Of a stretch of DNA of 64,000 nt, positions 27,652 through 37,830 are shown piece by piece (the first letter of the stretch is position 1; each line of letters begins with the position of its first letter). Both the position numbers and the translations under genes were made by a program. The notes beneath the pieces were generated by a model. That model was not told where the DNA came from. It did no database searches and was given only the letters and a program-made list of their open reading frames with translations. Origin of the DNA: Olsenella massiliensis (GTDB lineage: Bacteria; Actinomycetota; Coriobacteriia; Coriobacteriales; Atopobiaceae). The DNA lies in assembly GCF_001457795.1 (NCBI RefSeq), contig NZ_LN898211.1:689038-753037 (forward strand). The letters are read 5' to 3'.

Positions 27652-28370
27652 ATGGGCCAGAAAGTTCAGCCTACCGGCTTTCGTCTCGGCATCACCGAGG
27701 AGTGGCGTTCCCGTTGGTACGCCGATAAGAAGGACTACGCCAAGAACCTTGGTAACGACCTTGAGATTCGCTCGTTTTTGAGCAAGCAGCTCGCCAACGC
27801 GGCGCTGTCGCGCGTCGAGATCGACCGCGCCGGCGACAAGGTGAAGATCACCATCTACACCGCCCGTCCCGGCATCGTCATCGGCAAGAAGGGCGCGGAC
27901 ATCGACGCGCTGCGCGGCAAGCTCGAGAAGATCTGCGGCGTGCAGAAGGGCGGCGTCAACGTGGACGTCGTCGAGGTCAGGCGCCCCGAGCTCGACGCCC
28001 AGCTCACCGCCCAGTCCATCGCCGAGCAGCTTGAGGGCCGCATCGCCTTCCGCCGCGCCATGCGCAAGGCCGTCCAGTCCGCGCGCAAGTCCGGCGCCCA
28101 GGGCATCCGCATCCAGTGCTCCGGCCGTCTGAACGGCGCCGAGATGGGCCGCCGCGAGTGGTACCGCGAGGGTCGCGTGCCCCTGCACACCCTGCGCGCC
28201 AAGATCAGCTTTGGCCAGGCCACCGCTCGCACCACCATGGGCGCCGTGGGCGTCAAGGTTTGGATCTACCAGGGAGAGCAGCTTCCCGGCCAGCCCGCCC
28301 TGCACCCCGAGCTCGAGGGCACCAGCGTCAACCGTCCTCGTCGCGGGCGTAACGAGAGGAGGGGTCGTTA

Positions 28371-28371
<1 letters not shown>
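27652..28371 (+). CDS. rpsC: 30S ribosomal protein S3
   Basis: A 239-residue protein at the mRNA entry channel. ATG 27652 ([14 protein letters not shown]) is the conserved start; the frame is open upstream inside rplV. The KH domain shows [12 protein letters not shown]. The stop TAA overlaps the rplP start by one base. Confidence 0.96.
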
Positions 28372-28802
<431 letters not shown>

Positions 28803-29018
28803 ATGAAGTACAAGGACATCCAAGAGCTCTCCGACGACGAGCTCGCCCAGAAGCTCGAGGACGGCCGTGCGGAGCTCTTCAACCTCCGCTTCCAGATGGC
28901 CACCAGCCAGCTGGACAACACCGCCCGCGTGAGCATCGTCAAGCGTGACATCGCCCGCGTCCAGACCGAGATGCGCGCACGCCAGATTGCTGCGGACGCG
29001 TCCGCAAGCCAGAAGTAG
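28803..29018 (+). CDS. rpmC: 50S ribosomal protein L29
   Basis: A 71-residue two-helix protein near the tunnel exit. [20 protein letters not shown] and [12 protein letters not shown] match the family. Its ATG directly follows the rplP TAA. Confidence 0.95.
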   Translation: MKYKDIQELSDDELAQKLEDGRAELFNLRFQMATSQLDNTARVSIVKRDIARVQTEMRARQIAADASASQK

Positions 29019-29037
29019 ATCGCAGGAGAGATAAGAC

Positions 29038-29304
29038 ATGGCAGATACCGAAAGCAGGAACGCAAGGCATGTCCGCACCGGTGAGGTCATCTCGCTTTCC
29101 GGCGACAAGACCATCGCGGTGCAGATTACCTACCGTAAGCATCACCCCAAGTACGGCAAGATGATGACGATCAGCAAGAAGCTCCACTGCCACGACGAGA
29201 AGAACGAGTGTGGCCTTGGCGACACCGTCCGCGTCATGGAGACGCGGCCCCTGTCCAAGACCAAGCGTTGGCGCGTCGTCGAGATCGTCGAGAAGGCTAA
29301 GTAA
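29038..29304 (+). CDS. rpsQ: 30S ribosomal protein S17
   Basis: An 88-residue OB-fold 16S-binding protein. [20 protein letters not shown] and [21 protein letters not shown] are diagnostic. An 83-bp spacer containing the 12-bp palindrome GTGCGGCCGCAC (29343-29354) separates it from rplN. Confidence 0.96.
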   Translation: MADTESRNARHVRTGEVISLSGDKTIAVQITYRKHHPKYGKMMTISKKLHCHDEKNECGLGDTVRVMETRPLSKTKRWRVVEIVEKAK

Positions 29305-29387
29305 ACGATCGTATCAACCGCTCCCCGACATGTGCGGCGCCCGTGCGGCCGCACCTCTGCTCAGGGTAGCGTACGGAGGAATTTGCA

Positions 29388-29756
29388 ATGATTCAGATGG
29401 AGAGCATGCTCAACGTCGCTGACAACAGCGGCGCCAAGCGCGTGAAGTGCATCAAGGTCCTTGGTGGCTCCAAGCGTCGCTATGCTGGCCTCGGCGACGT
29501 CATCATGTGCGCCGTGCAGGAGGCGACGCCCTCGGGCCAGGTCAAGAAGGGCGACGTCGTCCGTTGCGTCATCGTGCGCACCGTCAAGGAGCACCGCCGC
29601 AAGGACGGGAGCTACATCAAGTTCGACCAGAACGCCTGCGTGCTGGTCAACAAGGACGGCGAGCCCAAGGGCACGCGCATCTTTGGGCCCGTCGCTCGCG
29701 AGCTGCGCGAGCGCAAGTACATGAAGATCGTCTCGCTCGCGCCCGAGACGCTGTAG
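29388..29756 (+). CDS. rplN: 50S ribosomal protein L14
   Basis: A 122-residue interface protein that contacts 16S r[20 protein letters not shown] and the [13 protein letters not shown] segment are the family signature. ATG 29388 has GGAGGAA at 29376-29382. Confidence 0.97.
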   Translation: MIQMESMLNVADNSGAKRVKCIKVLGGSKRRYAGLGDVIMCAVQEATPSGQVKKGDVVRCVIVRTVKEHRRKDGSYIKFDQNACVLVNKDGEPKGTRIFGPVARELRERKYMKIVSLAPETL

Positions 29757-29768
29757 GGGAGTGAGCTC

Positions 29769-30086
29769 ATGGCTAAGATGAAGATCAAGAAGGGCGACCA
29801 GGTTCAGGTCCTCTCCGGCAAGGACAAGGGCAAGCGCGGTGAGGTCATCCGCGCCATCCCGTCCGAGGGCAAGGTCGTCGTCCGCGGCGTCGCCCTGGTC
29901 AAGAAGGCCCAGAAGGCCGACCAGATGGGCAACAACGGCGGGATCGTCGAGAGGGAGGCCGCCATCGACGTTTCGAACGTGGCCCTCATCGACCCCAAGA
30001 CCGACACCCCCACCCGCGTGGGGTACCGCTTTGACGAGTCGGGCAAGAAGGTTCGCTACGCCAAGAAGTCGGGCGAGGAGATCTAG
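29769..30086 (+). CDS. rplX: 50S ribosomal protein L24
   Basis: A 105-residue KOW-domain assembly initiator. [20 protein letters not shown] is the KOW motif. In nearly all bacteria rplE follows at once; here an intrinsic terminator and a 5-kb surface-protein gene come between. It is therefore the last gene of this ribosomal transcription unit. Confidence 0.96.
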   Translation: MAKMKIKKGDQVQVLSGKDKGKRGEVIRAIPSEGKVVVRGVALVKKAQKADQMGNNGGIVEREAAIDVSNVALIDPKTDTPTRVGYRFDESGKKVRYAKKSGEEI

Positions 30087-30143
30087 GGAGCCCGTGGCGG
30101 CAGCTTCGTGCCGGGAAGCCCCGGCGCCACATGACACCGCGCA

Positions 30144-30170
30144 CCCCGCCTCAGACGAGGCGGGGTTTTT
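30144..30170 (+). terminator. Intrinsic terminator after rplX
   Basis: CCCCGCCTC (30144-30152), loop AGAC, GAGGCGGGG (30157-30165), then TTTTT (30166-30170). This is a textbook terminator and closes the rplC-rplX unit. Confidence 0.93.
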
Positions 30171-30223
30171 CGTCGGATCGCTATGACATGCGTCGCTGCC
30201 GCGGCGGTAGGGCAGATGCCCAG

Positions 30224-30252
30224 TTGCGTTTGAGGAGCGCCGCCCCTACAAT
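30224..30252 (+). promoter_or_regulatory. Promoter of the embedded surface-protein gene
   Basis: TTGCGT (30224-30229), 17-bp spacer, TACAAT (30247-30252), about 57 bp before ATG 30309. It lies after the rplX terminator, so the adhesin gene has its own expression signal. Confidence 0.6.
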
Positions 30253-30308
30253 TCAATCTTGGTTAAGAATGTGCCGAGTCACCTCACACGAACCAGGAGA
30301 CGCACCCC

Positions 30309-33300
30309 ATGAGATGCACTCGTATCCTCAGACGGCACCTTGCCGTCCTTGCGCTTTGCGCCGCGCTCGTCACGTCCATGATCCCGGCGGACGGCTTGGC
30401 CTATGCCACCGGCCTGACGAAGGGCCCATCTGACGCCACGCCCGCATCCGGTGGCGCCGGTGTCGTGACGACAACGCAGGCTGCGCCGTCAGCTCCCGCG
30501 ACCGCGCCGTCAGCCCCCGCCGCGCCCGAGACGGACGCGAACACCGCCCCGACGGCACCCTCGCCGCAGGACGTGCGCCCGGGCGCCGCGCGCGGCGCTG
30601 ACCCCGACGAGGCCGCCTCGGCGTCTGCCACGCTCACCTTCGCGCTCAACGGGGGGACGCTGCCCGAGGGGCTGTCCCCCACCACGTCCGTCGCCACGGG
30701 CAAGACGCTTGACCTTGCAAGCCATGTCCCCACCAAGGCCGGCTCGACGTTCGCGGGATGGTACGCCGACAGCTCACTCACCCGGCCGGTGAAGGACCCC
30801 GTCGTCATGGGGTCTGAGGACATGACGCTCTATGCCAAATACGATCCCGTCGCGGGCAGCGTCATCTACGTGGACCCCGTCAACGGGTCCGACTCGTATG
30901 ACGGCCAGAGCGCCACGACGCCAAAGAAGACCTATGCCGCCGCGTTTGCCGCCGTGACGGCCAACGGCAGGATCATCGCCACGAACCTGGACAAGGCGGC
31001 AGGGGAGTGGCCCCTGTCCGTCGGGGTCGCGACGAAGCCGGTCACGCTCGAGATCGCGCAGGACACCACCTGGCAGCCGGCCTCTACGCCGGCGGCGGGC
31101 ACGAGCTGCATCACCGTGAACAGCGGCTCTCACCTTACGGTGGCGCCGGGCAAGACCCTCACGATGCGCGGCTGCCGGACGGCCATCACCATCCTCAAGG
31201 GCGGCGAGCTCAACGACGGTAACTACGTGCTTGACGGCAACGCCTACGCTTTCAACAACAAGGGCCTCGTCAAGGGAAGCGACCGGTCGGCGCTTGTCAT
31301 CAAGGCCGATTCGACCGCCACGGGCGCAGACTACCTGCAGGGGCGCGGGATGGACTATGCCGGCGGGTCCAAGTTCGTCAACGCGGACGTCACGGTCAAG
31401 GGCAGGTCTGACGATGCGGACAAGGGCGCCTGGGGAGGGCACGGCGCCCCGCTGTGGCTCGAGAACACCAGGCTTGTGACCGAGGGCGTGCGCTTCAACA
31501 TCCAGACGTGGAACGCGCCGCATAACCTCTACATGGACAGGTCATACCTAAGCACCAAGGGCAAGTGGCCCACGAGCAACTGGGCGTTCCTGGGAGACCT
31601 GTATTACCAGGGGTTTGGCCTTGTCGGCACGTCTCCGAGCCTCATCAAAAACGGCTCGACCCTCGTCGTGAACGGTGGGCGCATGACCGTGGGGTCGACC
31701 TACGACGCCGCGACCCAAAGCTATTCGAACAACACGACGATCCAAGACTCCACCCTCAAGATCCTCAACAGCAGGGGCGGCGGGCTCAACCTTAACTACG
31801 GCGGCAACGTCACGTTTGAGAACTCCACCTTCGAGACGAGCGGGCTCGTGACGTATCCTGCGTACGGCGTGCAGACCTCGGATGGCACGCCTGGCCTTCT
31901 CACCTTCAAGGGCAGCTCGGCGGTCAACACGCCCGCGCAGGACGCGACGGTGGACAACGGCGGCGCAAACGACGGCAGTCACTATGTCGTGACGGGAGGC
32001 TCCTTCCTCATCAAGAACGCCGGCGTCGCGCAGACGATCCCAACGAACGGTCCGGAAAACGGGGACGAGCCGCTGACGCTGCTGACGCTGGCGGACCCAA
32101 GCGTGAGCCTGGTCACCCCCATCAACGCGAACGGGTCCACCTACCGCTATGAGGTGGGCACCCCAACGGCGGACGGCCAAAAGCACGTGTGGGTGCCGGG
32201 TGCCACCGTGACCTTCAAGCTCAACAAGGACGGCGCGACGTTTGCGGACGGCAGCTCCGCCGACAAGGTCCAGACCACCGTGCGCGGGTACGCGCTGGGG
32301 TTCACGAGGGGCACGAGCGACCCGGGCGTCGCCACCGCCGCAGACGGCACGGTGTTCAAGGGCTGGTTCTACAAGGACGCAGGCGGCGCGGAGCACCCGT
32401 TTGACCATGCGACCACCAAGGTGACGTCCAACCTCGAGGTCTATGCCGCATGGGGGTCTCGCTCGGTCGTCTATCACCAGGGCGCCGCCAGCTGGACCCA
32501 GTCCCTCAAGGCGGGCGAGACCACAGCCACCGCCCTGGGCTTTGAGGACGTCGTGGCAAAGAACCCCGACTTCAAGGTCACCGGGAAGACCTTCAGGGGC
32601 TGGAACACCGCGCCCGACGGCTCAGGGGCCGCGACGGCGCCCGGCGCGACCCTGAGCTTCTCGGGCACAACCACCCAGATAGACCTGTACGCCCAGCTCG
32701 ACGAGAACCACTACGTCGTGTCGTTTAGCGCGAACGGCGGCACGTTCGCCGACTCGAGCGTGTTCAAGACGCATCCCGAGGTCTTTGACGTCGTCAAGGA
32801 CGCATCGGGCGGCGACGTCGCCAAGCTTAGGGCCCAGGCGCGCTATGACCAGGGCCTGTGGGGCCTTTTGGGCGGACTGAGCCACAACGACCTCAAGCTG
32901 ACGGCGGACGTCGCCACGAAGCGCGGGAGCGTCATCGAGGACGTCCACGACCCCAGCCTCGGCACGTTCTACAACTGGTACACGTCGGCAGACGGCACGG
33001 GAGCCGTCCGCTTTGAGGACCTTGACCTGGGCGGGGGAATCGTCGTCTCGCCACAGGAGCCCACGATAACGGCCGACACCACGTATTACCTCAAGTGGAA
33101 GGAGGACCCCACCGTCATCGACGTCACCGCGTCCGGGACGCTGGGCGCGGACCTGTGGGGGGCCTCCGCCGCCGCCACGAACGACTACCTGATCGCCGTG
33201 GCGGACGGCACGTCCACGTTCAGCCTCACGCAGGCAATCGACTTGACGGACGTCAAGGCGAAGGTTCAGTCCATGAGGGAGCAGTTCTCCGCGGACGTCG

Positions 33301-35378
33301 CCGACCTGTCCAAGGTCGCGCTGACGGGCACGGAAGGCGCGATCACGGCAAGGCTGACCCTGCCCGCTGAGGTGACCCTACCCGCCAACCCCACGGTGAC
33401 GCTCGTGGGCGGAGGGGGCCTGTTCGAGGTCACGGACACGCAGGTCTCGGGCCAGACCGTCACCGTCACGCTGGGTCTCAAGCGCCAGCACGCCAACCTC
33501 GCGACGCTGCTTGCCGACGCCAGCACGGCGGGCATGGGCGGCGCCATGAGAGTCTCGATCGGCGGGCTCACGCTCAAGGCGGGCACCCCCAACGGCAGCG
33601 AGCTCACGGCCACGAGCGACGTGAGCGGCAGACTCACGGCCCGGGGCAGAGGCTCCGACGCCGTGAAGGCGGCGTTCAACTTCACCTGGAGCGGCGCGCA
33701 GACCGCGTCCGGGATGGACGTCAAGGGCACGGCGGGCTCTCCCGTCGTCCGGCAGACCATCCTGGCCAAGGTCGTGACCGCCCTGGACCTTCCGGCCGAC
33801 CTGCTCATCGACGCCAATACGGAAAACGACGCGGCGTACGAGGCCGTGCAGGGCTCGACGGTGGGCCTCACCGGCGCGGTGAAGGTCACGGCGATTCAGG
33901 CGCAGATGGCCCAGATCGAGGCCCTGTATCCCGGCGTCGAACCCAGCAAGATCGCGCTCGACCTCGGCTCGTTTGGCTTCACGGCCACGATTGACGTGCC
34001 CGAGGGACTCACGCTGCCGGCGGGGCTTGACGGTGACACCTCCAAGGTGACCACGGCCGGCTTTGGCGACGGCTTCAAGGTCTCCTCCGTCAAGGTGAAC
34101 GGCAACAGGGTCACGGTGGGCTTTGAGCTCTCTGACCCTGGCTCCATCAGGACGTACGCCGACCTCCAGGGCGTCGTCAATGCTGCGGGGGCTGCCACGA
34201 ACACGGGTGACGCGGGATGGATGAAGCTCACGATTCCCGGCGTCGGGGTACCCCTGACGGCTGCGGCAGGAACGCTGCTCACGGCGACGGGCACGGTGAC
34301 GGGACACTTTGATGCCGTCGCGACGTCGGCGACAGGCACGAGCAAGGCGTTCGCGTTCACATGGGGCGCGGCCCAGTGGGCGTTCGGCAGGGATGCCGTC
34401 GCCCCGGCGGGCGACACCAGCATTCGCGCGACGCTCAAGGTAAAGGCGGCGACGCGCGACATCACCGTCAGGAAGGTCTGGCTCGACGAGGGCGGCTCTC
34501 CCATGGCGGCACCTTCGGGCAGCGCGGTGAAGGCTCAGCTCATGGACGGCGCGGAGGCGGTCGACGGCGCCACCGTGACGCTCAGTGCCGACAACGGCTG
34601 GACCGCGACCTTCTCGGGCGTGCCGACGTATCGTGACGGCAGGGAGGTCTCCTACTCCGTTGTCGAGCTAGGCGAGGTCGCGGGCTTTAGCGCCGCTGCG
34701 GCCACGGGCACTATGGCGTCGGGCTTCACGCTCACGAACACCAAGCTCAAGGTGACGCCGCCGACGCCTGCCGAGCCAAAGCCCACCTATGGTGACCCCA
34801 CGGTCCTGAAGCGCGTCTCGGGCGACCGACCCGCCGCTCCCGCCACCTTCAGCTTCGTGCTTTCGGCGGACGACCCCGGCAACCCCATGCCCGCCGGCAG
34901 CGAGGGCGGCTCCAAGACCGTCACCGTCAGCGTCACGGGCGATGCGTATGAGTATGGCGTTGAGTTTGGTGCCATCACCTTTGCCAGGGAGGGCACCTAC
35001 GCCTACACGATTCGCGAGCTTGCCGGCTCCGCGGCAGGTTACAGCTATGACGCGGCTGCTTACCAGGTGAGCTACGAGGTCACCAAGGGCGCGGACGGCA
35101 ACCTCGCGGTCCGGCGCCTCTGGCACAGGATCAACGCCGACGGCACGAAGACCAGGCTCTATGAGGGCGTCAACAACGACTCCGTCGGCGCGGTGTTTGA
35201 CAATGCCTATCATGCCCAGCCGGGATTGACGCCTCAGGCGCCTCAGGACGGTGGCACGACGGGCGCAACTCCCCAGACGAACGACGACTCACTGCCCGTG
35301 GGCCTCAGCGTCGGCCTGGGCCTTGCGGCGGTCGCCGTCATCGCCGTCGCAATCGTCCTGCGCCGCAGGAAGGGCTAG
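30309..35378 (+). CDS. Large modular cell-surface protein (adhesin-like) inside the spc operon
   Basis: A 1689-residue exported protein. Approximate modules: signal peptide (1-35); Ala/Pro/Thr-rich linker; an InlB B-repeat-like unit (108-180, ending W-Y-A-D-S-S...L-Y-A-K-Y); a probable right-handed beta-helix (186-600, opening V-I-Y-V-D-P-V-N-G-S-D-S); three more InlB-like units with G-W-F-Y-K, G-W-N-T-A-P and N-W-Y-T-S (630-930); two diverged copies of a 220-residue module (936-1154, 1155-1379); a CnaB-type domain (1383-1480, V-R-K-V-W-L-D); and an FctA/Spy0128-like pilin domain (1494-1634, with the Y-T-I-R-E E-box). A T-P-Q-T-N-D motif, hydrophobic helix and R-R-R-K-G tail end it. The last two domains normally form isopeptide bonds. 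Likely wall-anchored adhesin; the ligand is unknown. Confidence 0.85.
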   Translation: MRCTRILRRHLAVLALCAALVTSMIPADGLAYATGLTKGPSDATPASGGAGVVTTTQAAPSAPATAPSAPAAPETDANTAPTAPSPQDVRPGAARGADPDEAASASATLTFALNGGTLPEGLSPTTSVATGKTLDLASHVPTKAGSTFAGWYADSSLTRPVKDPVVMGSEDMTLYAKYDPVAGSVIYVDPVNGSDSYDGQSATTPKKTYAAAFAAVTANGRIIATNLDKAAGEWPLSVGVATKPVTLEIAQDTTWQPASTPAAGTSCITVNSGSHLTVAPGKTLTMRGCRTAITILKGGELNDGNYVLDGNAYAFNNKGLVKGSDRSALVIKADSTATGADYLQGRGMDYAGGSKFVNADVTVKGRSDDADKGAWGGHGAPLWLENTRLVTEGVRFNIQTWNAPHNLYMDRSYLSTKGKWPTSNWAFLGDLYYQGFGLVGTSPSLIKNGSTLVVNGGRMTVGSTYDAATQSYSNNTTIQDSTLKILNSRGGGLNLNYGGNVTFENSTFETSGLVTYPAYGVQTSDGTPGLLTFKGSSAVNTPAQDATVDNGGANDGSHYVVTGGSFLIKNAGVAQTIPTNGPENGDEPLTLLTLADPSVSLVTPINANGSTYRYEVGTPTADGQKHVWVPGATVTFKLNKDGATFADGSSADKVQTTVRGYALGFTRGTSDPGVATAADGTVFKGWFYKDAGGAEHPFDHATTKVTSNLEVYAAWGSRSVVYHQGAASWTQSLKAGETTATALGFEDVVAKNPDFKVTGKTFRGWNTAPDGSGAATAPGATLSFSGTTTQIDLYAQLDENHYVVSFSANGGTFADSSVFKTHPEVFDVVKDASGGDVAKLRAQARYDQGLWGLLGGLSHNDLKLTADVATKRGSVIEDVHDPSLGTFYNWYTSADGTGAVRFEDLDLGGGIVVSPQEPTITADTTYYLKWKEDPTVIDVTASGTLGADLWGASAAATNDYLIAVADGTSTFSLTQAIDLTDVKAKVQSMREQFSADVADLSKVALTGTEGAITARLTLPAEVTLPANPTVTLVGGGGLFEVTDTQVSGQTVTVTLGLKRQHANLATLLADASTAGMGGAMRVSIGGLTLKAGTPNGSELTATSDVSGRLTARGRGSDAVKAAFNFTWSGAQTASGMDVKGTAGSPVVRQTILAKVVTALDLPADLLIDANTENDAAYEAVQGSTVGLTGAVKVTAIQAQMAQIEALYPGVEPSKIALDLGSFGFTATIDVPEGLTLPAGLDGDTSKVTTAGFGDGFKVSSVKVNGNRVTVGFELSDPGSIRTYADLQGVVNAAGAATNTGDAGWMKLTIPGVGVPLTAAAGTLLTATGTVTGHFDAVATSATGTSKAFAFTWGAAQWAFGRDAVAPAGDTSIRATLKVKAATRDITVRKVWLDEGGSPMAAPSGSAVKAQLMDGAEAVDGATVTLSADNGWTATFSGVPTYRDGREVSYSVVELGEVAGFSAAAATGTMASGFTLTNTKLKVTPPTPAEPKPTYGDPTVLKRVSGDRPAAPATFSFVLSADDPGNPMPAGSEGGSKTVTVSVTGDAYEYGVEFGAITFAREGTYAYTIRELAGSAAGYSYDAAAYQVSYEVTKGADGNLAVRRLWHRINADGTKTRLYEGVNNDSVGAVFDNAYHAQPGLTPQAPQDGGTTGATPQTNDDSLPVGLSVGLGLAAVAVIAVAIVLRRRKG

Positions 35379-35485
35379 ACGCCGCCCGCGCGGGACAGCG
35401 GCATGGGGCGCCCTCATGAGGCGTCAGTGCGAGTCACCAGCGTGGCGCGTCGCCAGCGTGAGGCACGTATCAGGAACGACGGCGA

Positions 35486-35513
35486 GCTCTCCCGCACGAA
35501 GTTGCGGGGGAGC
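35486..35513 (+). terminator. Hairpin terminator after the surface-protein gene
   Basis: GCTCTCCCGCA (35486-35496) pairs with TGCGGGGGAGC (35503-35513) with one G-T pair and a 6-base loop, followed by CTTCGTA. A similar sequence with the same CTTCGTATG tail follows rplQ at 46102. Confidence 0.7.
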
Positions 35514-35543
35514 CTTCGTATGCAATGTCATGCATATGGCTCG

Positions 35544-35624
35544 CTTAGCTAAAACACGACATACATATCAAAATATCCTGCCTGAGACCTGATATTCTGT
35601 AATCTTTGTCGTGTTTTGGCTAAG
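35544..35624. repeat. Palindromic element, copy 2 (81 bp)
   Basis: Begins CTTAGCTAAAACACGAC and ends GTCGTGTTTTGGCTAAG. It matches the reverse complement of the element at 24058-24137 at the ends and at internal ATATCAAAA and TTCTGTAA blocks. The rest of the 542-bp gap 35379-35920 holds the preceding terminator, a small inverted repeat GCCTA/TAGGC at 35750-35764 and the presumed but unidentified rplE promoter. Confidence 0.88.
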
Positions 35625-35920
35625 GCTGGGAACGCGAGGCGCTCCCATGGCGCTCGATTTTCCTACAAGGGTGCCGGCCCGCCGCGACGAACCAGCAGTT
35701 GTGAATAAGTTTTGATGTTTTTTCCTGAGCCGGGACCACTTCCGCAAAGGCCTAACATATAGGCTTGCGTGCGAACTCTAGGACCATGCTGTCTAAAGCT
35801 CGCAGGCTGACACTGGCTCCCGCTTCGCTTGCCACGAATCGGGGGGCACGAGGCTAACGGACGGCCGCCGCGCCGCCGCGCCAACCCCGTGCTAAACACC
35901 ACCATGAGTGAGGAGATCGC

Positions 35921-36484
35921 ATGGCAGATCAGACCGCGTACATCCCGCGTCTTAAGGAGATCTACGTCTCCCAGGTGCGCGACCAGCTTCAGAAGAAGTT
36001 TGGCTACAAGAACGTCCATCAGATTCCCAAGTTCGAGAAGATCGTCGTCAACATGGGCGTCGGCGAGGCTGCCACCGACTCCAAGGCGATCGAGGGCGCC
36101 GTCGCTGACCTGCGCACCATCACCGGCCAGCAGCCCATCGTGACCCGCGCCCGCAAGTCCATCGCCACCTTCCACCTGCGCGCCGGTCAGCCCATCGGCG
36201 CCAAGGTGACCCTGCGCGGCGACCGCATGTTCGAGTTCCTCGATCGCCTCATCGCCACCGCCATCCCGCGTATCCGCGACTTCCGCGGCATCAGCCCCAA
36301 GTCGTTCGACGGTCACGGCAACTTCTCCATGGGCGTCACCGAGCAGCTGATCTTCCCCGAGATCGACTTTGACAAGGTCGACCACACCCGCGGCATGGAC
36401 ATCACCATCGTCACCACCGCCCCCACGGACGAGGAGGGCAGGGCGCTGCTCGAGGCCTTCCACTTCCCGTTCAAGCGGAACTAA
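35921..36484 (+). CDS. rplE: 50S ribosomal protein L5
   Basis: A 187-residue 5S rRNA-binding protein of the central protuberance. [25 protein letters not shown] and [17 protein letters not shown] are diagnostic. ATG 35921 has GTGAGGAG at 35907-35914. It begins a new ribosomal unit after the adhesin and should need its own promoter. Confidence 0.97.
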   Translation: MADQTAYIPRLKEIYVSQVRDQLQKKFGYKNVHQIPKFEKIVVNMGVGEAATDSKAIEGAVADLRTITGQQPIVTRARKSIATFHLRAGQPIGAKVTLRGDRMFEFLDRLIATAIPRIRDFRGISPKSFDGHGNFSMGVTEQLIFPEIDFDKVDHTRGMDITIVTTAPTDEEGRALLEAFHFPFKRN

Positions 36485-36555
36485 CTACTGTCGTTTGTCG
36501 CCTCGGCAACCTGGCATGAGCCAAGACCGGGGTCTACCCTCGAAGAGGAGGATTT

Positions 36556-36741
36556 GTGGCTAAGACATCGATGATCGTCAAGGCGTCGCGTGAGCCGAAG
36601 TACTCAACTCGCAAGCAGAACCGCTGCCAGCGCTGTGGGCGTCCCCACTCCGTCTATCGCAAGTTCGGCCTGTGCCGCGTGTGCTTCCGCGAACTCGCGA
36701 GCAAGGGCGAGCTTCCTGGCGTCCGCAAGGCAAGCTGGTAA
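36556..36741 (+). CDS. rpsN: 30S ribosomal protein S14, zinc-binding type
   Basis: A 61-residue S14 of the short zinc-ribbon (C+) class, with C24-x2-C27 and C40-x2-C43. GTG 36556 is used, with AGAGGAGGA at 36544-36552. The zinc form suggests that a zinc-free S14 paralogue may exist elsewhere for zinc starvation, but none is in this window. Confidence 0.96.
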   Translation: MAKTSMIVKASREPKYSTRKQNRCQRCGRPHSVYRKFGLCRVCFRELASKGELPGVRKASW

Positions 36742-36828
36742 GCCGGGGCTCTGTCGTACAGGCGCTCTCGCCACGGGCGAGTACGAACCGTACGTACAGT
36801 TTCATCACGAACTAAGGAGAAGGAATCA

Positions 36829-37227
36829 ATGAAGGTTACTGATCCCATCGCAGACATGCTGACGCGCATCCGCAACGCAAACAACGCCGGCAAGCCCGAG
36901 GTCTCCATGCCCTCGAGCAAGGTCCTGGCCGAGCTCGCCCGTGTCATCTGCGAGGAGGGCTACATCCAGTCCTATGAGGTCGAGGACACCACGCCTCAGA
37001 AGACCCTGCACATCACGCTCAAGTACGGCAAGAAGAACGCCCGCGTCATCCGCGGCATCAAGCGCATCTCCAAGTGCGGCCTGCGCATCTACTCCTCTGC
37101 CGACAAGCTGCCTCGCGTCCTCGGCGGCCTGGGCACTGCCGTCATCTCTACCTCCAGGGGCATGATGTGCGACCGCGACGCCCGCAAGCAGGGCATCGGC
37201 GGCGAGGTCATGTGCTACATCTGGTAA
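36829..37227 (+). CDS. rpsH: 30S ribosomal protein S8
   Basis: A 132-residue 16S central-domain protein; in other bacteria it represses the spc operon. D-P-I-A-D-M-L-T-R-I-R-N-A, and near the C-terminus G-T-A-V-I-S-T-S-R-G-M-M and G-G-E-V-M-C-Y-I-W, are diagnostic. ATG 36829 has AAGGAGAAGG upstream. Confidence 0.97.
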   Translation: MKVTDPIADMLTRIRNANNAGKPEVSMPSSKVLAELARVICEEGYIQSYEVEDTTPQKTLHITLKYGKKNARVIRGIKRISKCGLRIYSSADKLPRVLGGLGTAVISTSRGMMCDRDARKQGIGGEVMCYIW

Positions 37228-37254
37228 GGCGCGACAGGAAGTAAGGAGGAGACA

Positions 37255-37791
37255 ATGTCTCGAATTGGCAAGAAGCCTGTCACGGTCCCTGCCGGGGTCA
37301 CTGTGACCATCGATGGCGCCACCGTCACCGTCAAGGGCTCCAAGGGCGAGCTCACCCGCACGTTCTCCGATCTCGTCACCGTCGAGCAGAAGGGCGAGGA
37401 GATCCTCGTCACCCGCAACGACGAGACCAAGCAGTCCAATGCCCAGCAGGGCCTCGTTCGCACCCTCGTCCAGAACATGGTCACGGGCGTGTCCGACGGC
37501 TTCGAGAAGAAGCTCGAGCTCGCGGGCGTCGGCTATCGTGCCGTCCTCAAGGGCAAGGACCTGGACCTCTCCCTGGGCTACTCGCACCCCGTCATCTACA
37601 CCTGCCCCGAGGGCATCAGCTTCGAGGTGCCCGACAACACCCACATCACGGTGAAGGGCATCTCCAAGGAGCAGGTGGGTCAGGTTGCCGCCGAGGTGCG
37701 CGCCAAGCGTCCGCCCGAGCCGTACAAGGGCAAGGGCATCCACTACGCCGGCGAGCACATCCGCAGGAAGCTCGGCAAGGCCGCCAAGTAG
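37255..37791 (+). CDS. rplF: 50S ribosomal protein L6
   Basis: A 178-residue two-domain protein near the sarcin-ricin loop. M-S-R-I-G-K-K-P-V-T-V-P-A-G-V and the C-terminal R-P-P-E-P-Y-K-G-K-G-I-H-Y-A-G-E are the signature. GGAGGAG lies at 37243-37249. A 128-bp structured spacer follows. Confidence 0.97.
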   Translation: MSRIGKKPVTVPAGVTVTIDGATVTVKGSKGELTRTFSDLVTVEQKGEEILVTRNDETKQSNAQQGLVRTLVQNMVTGVSDGFEKKLELAGVGYRAVLKGKDLDLSLGYSHPVIYTCPEGISFEVPDNTHITVKGISKEQVGQVAAEVRAKRPPEPYKGKGIHYAGEHIRRKLGKAAK

Positions 37792-37830
37792 CAGTGCGCG
37801 CCGTCCCGGCGGTCGGCTGACCGTCCGGGT

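Noticed and set aside
35699-35727. TTGTGA upstream of rplE as a promoter -35 box
   Set aside because: The same hexamer serves rplC, but at 17 bp here there is no acceptable -10 sequence, so the rplE promoter was left unassigned.
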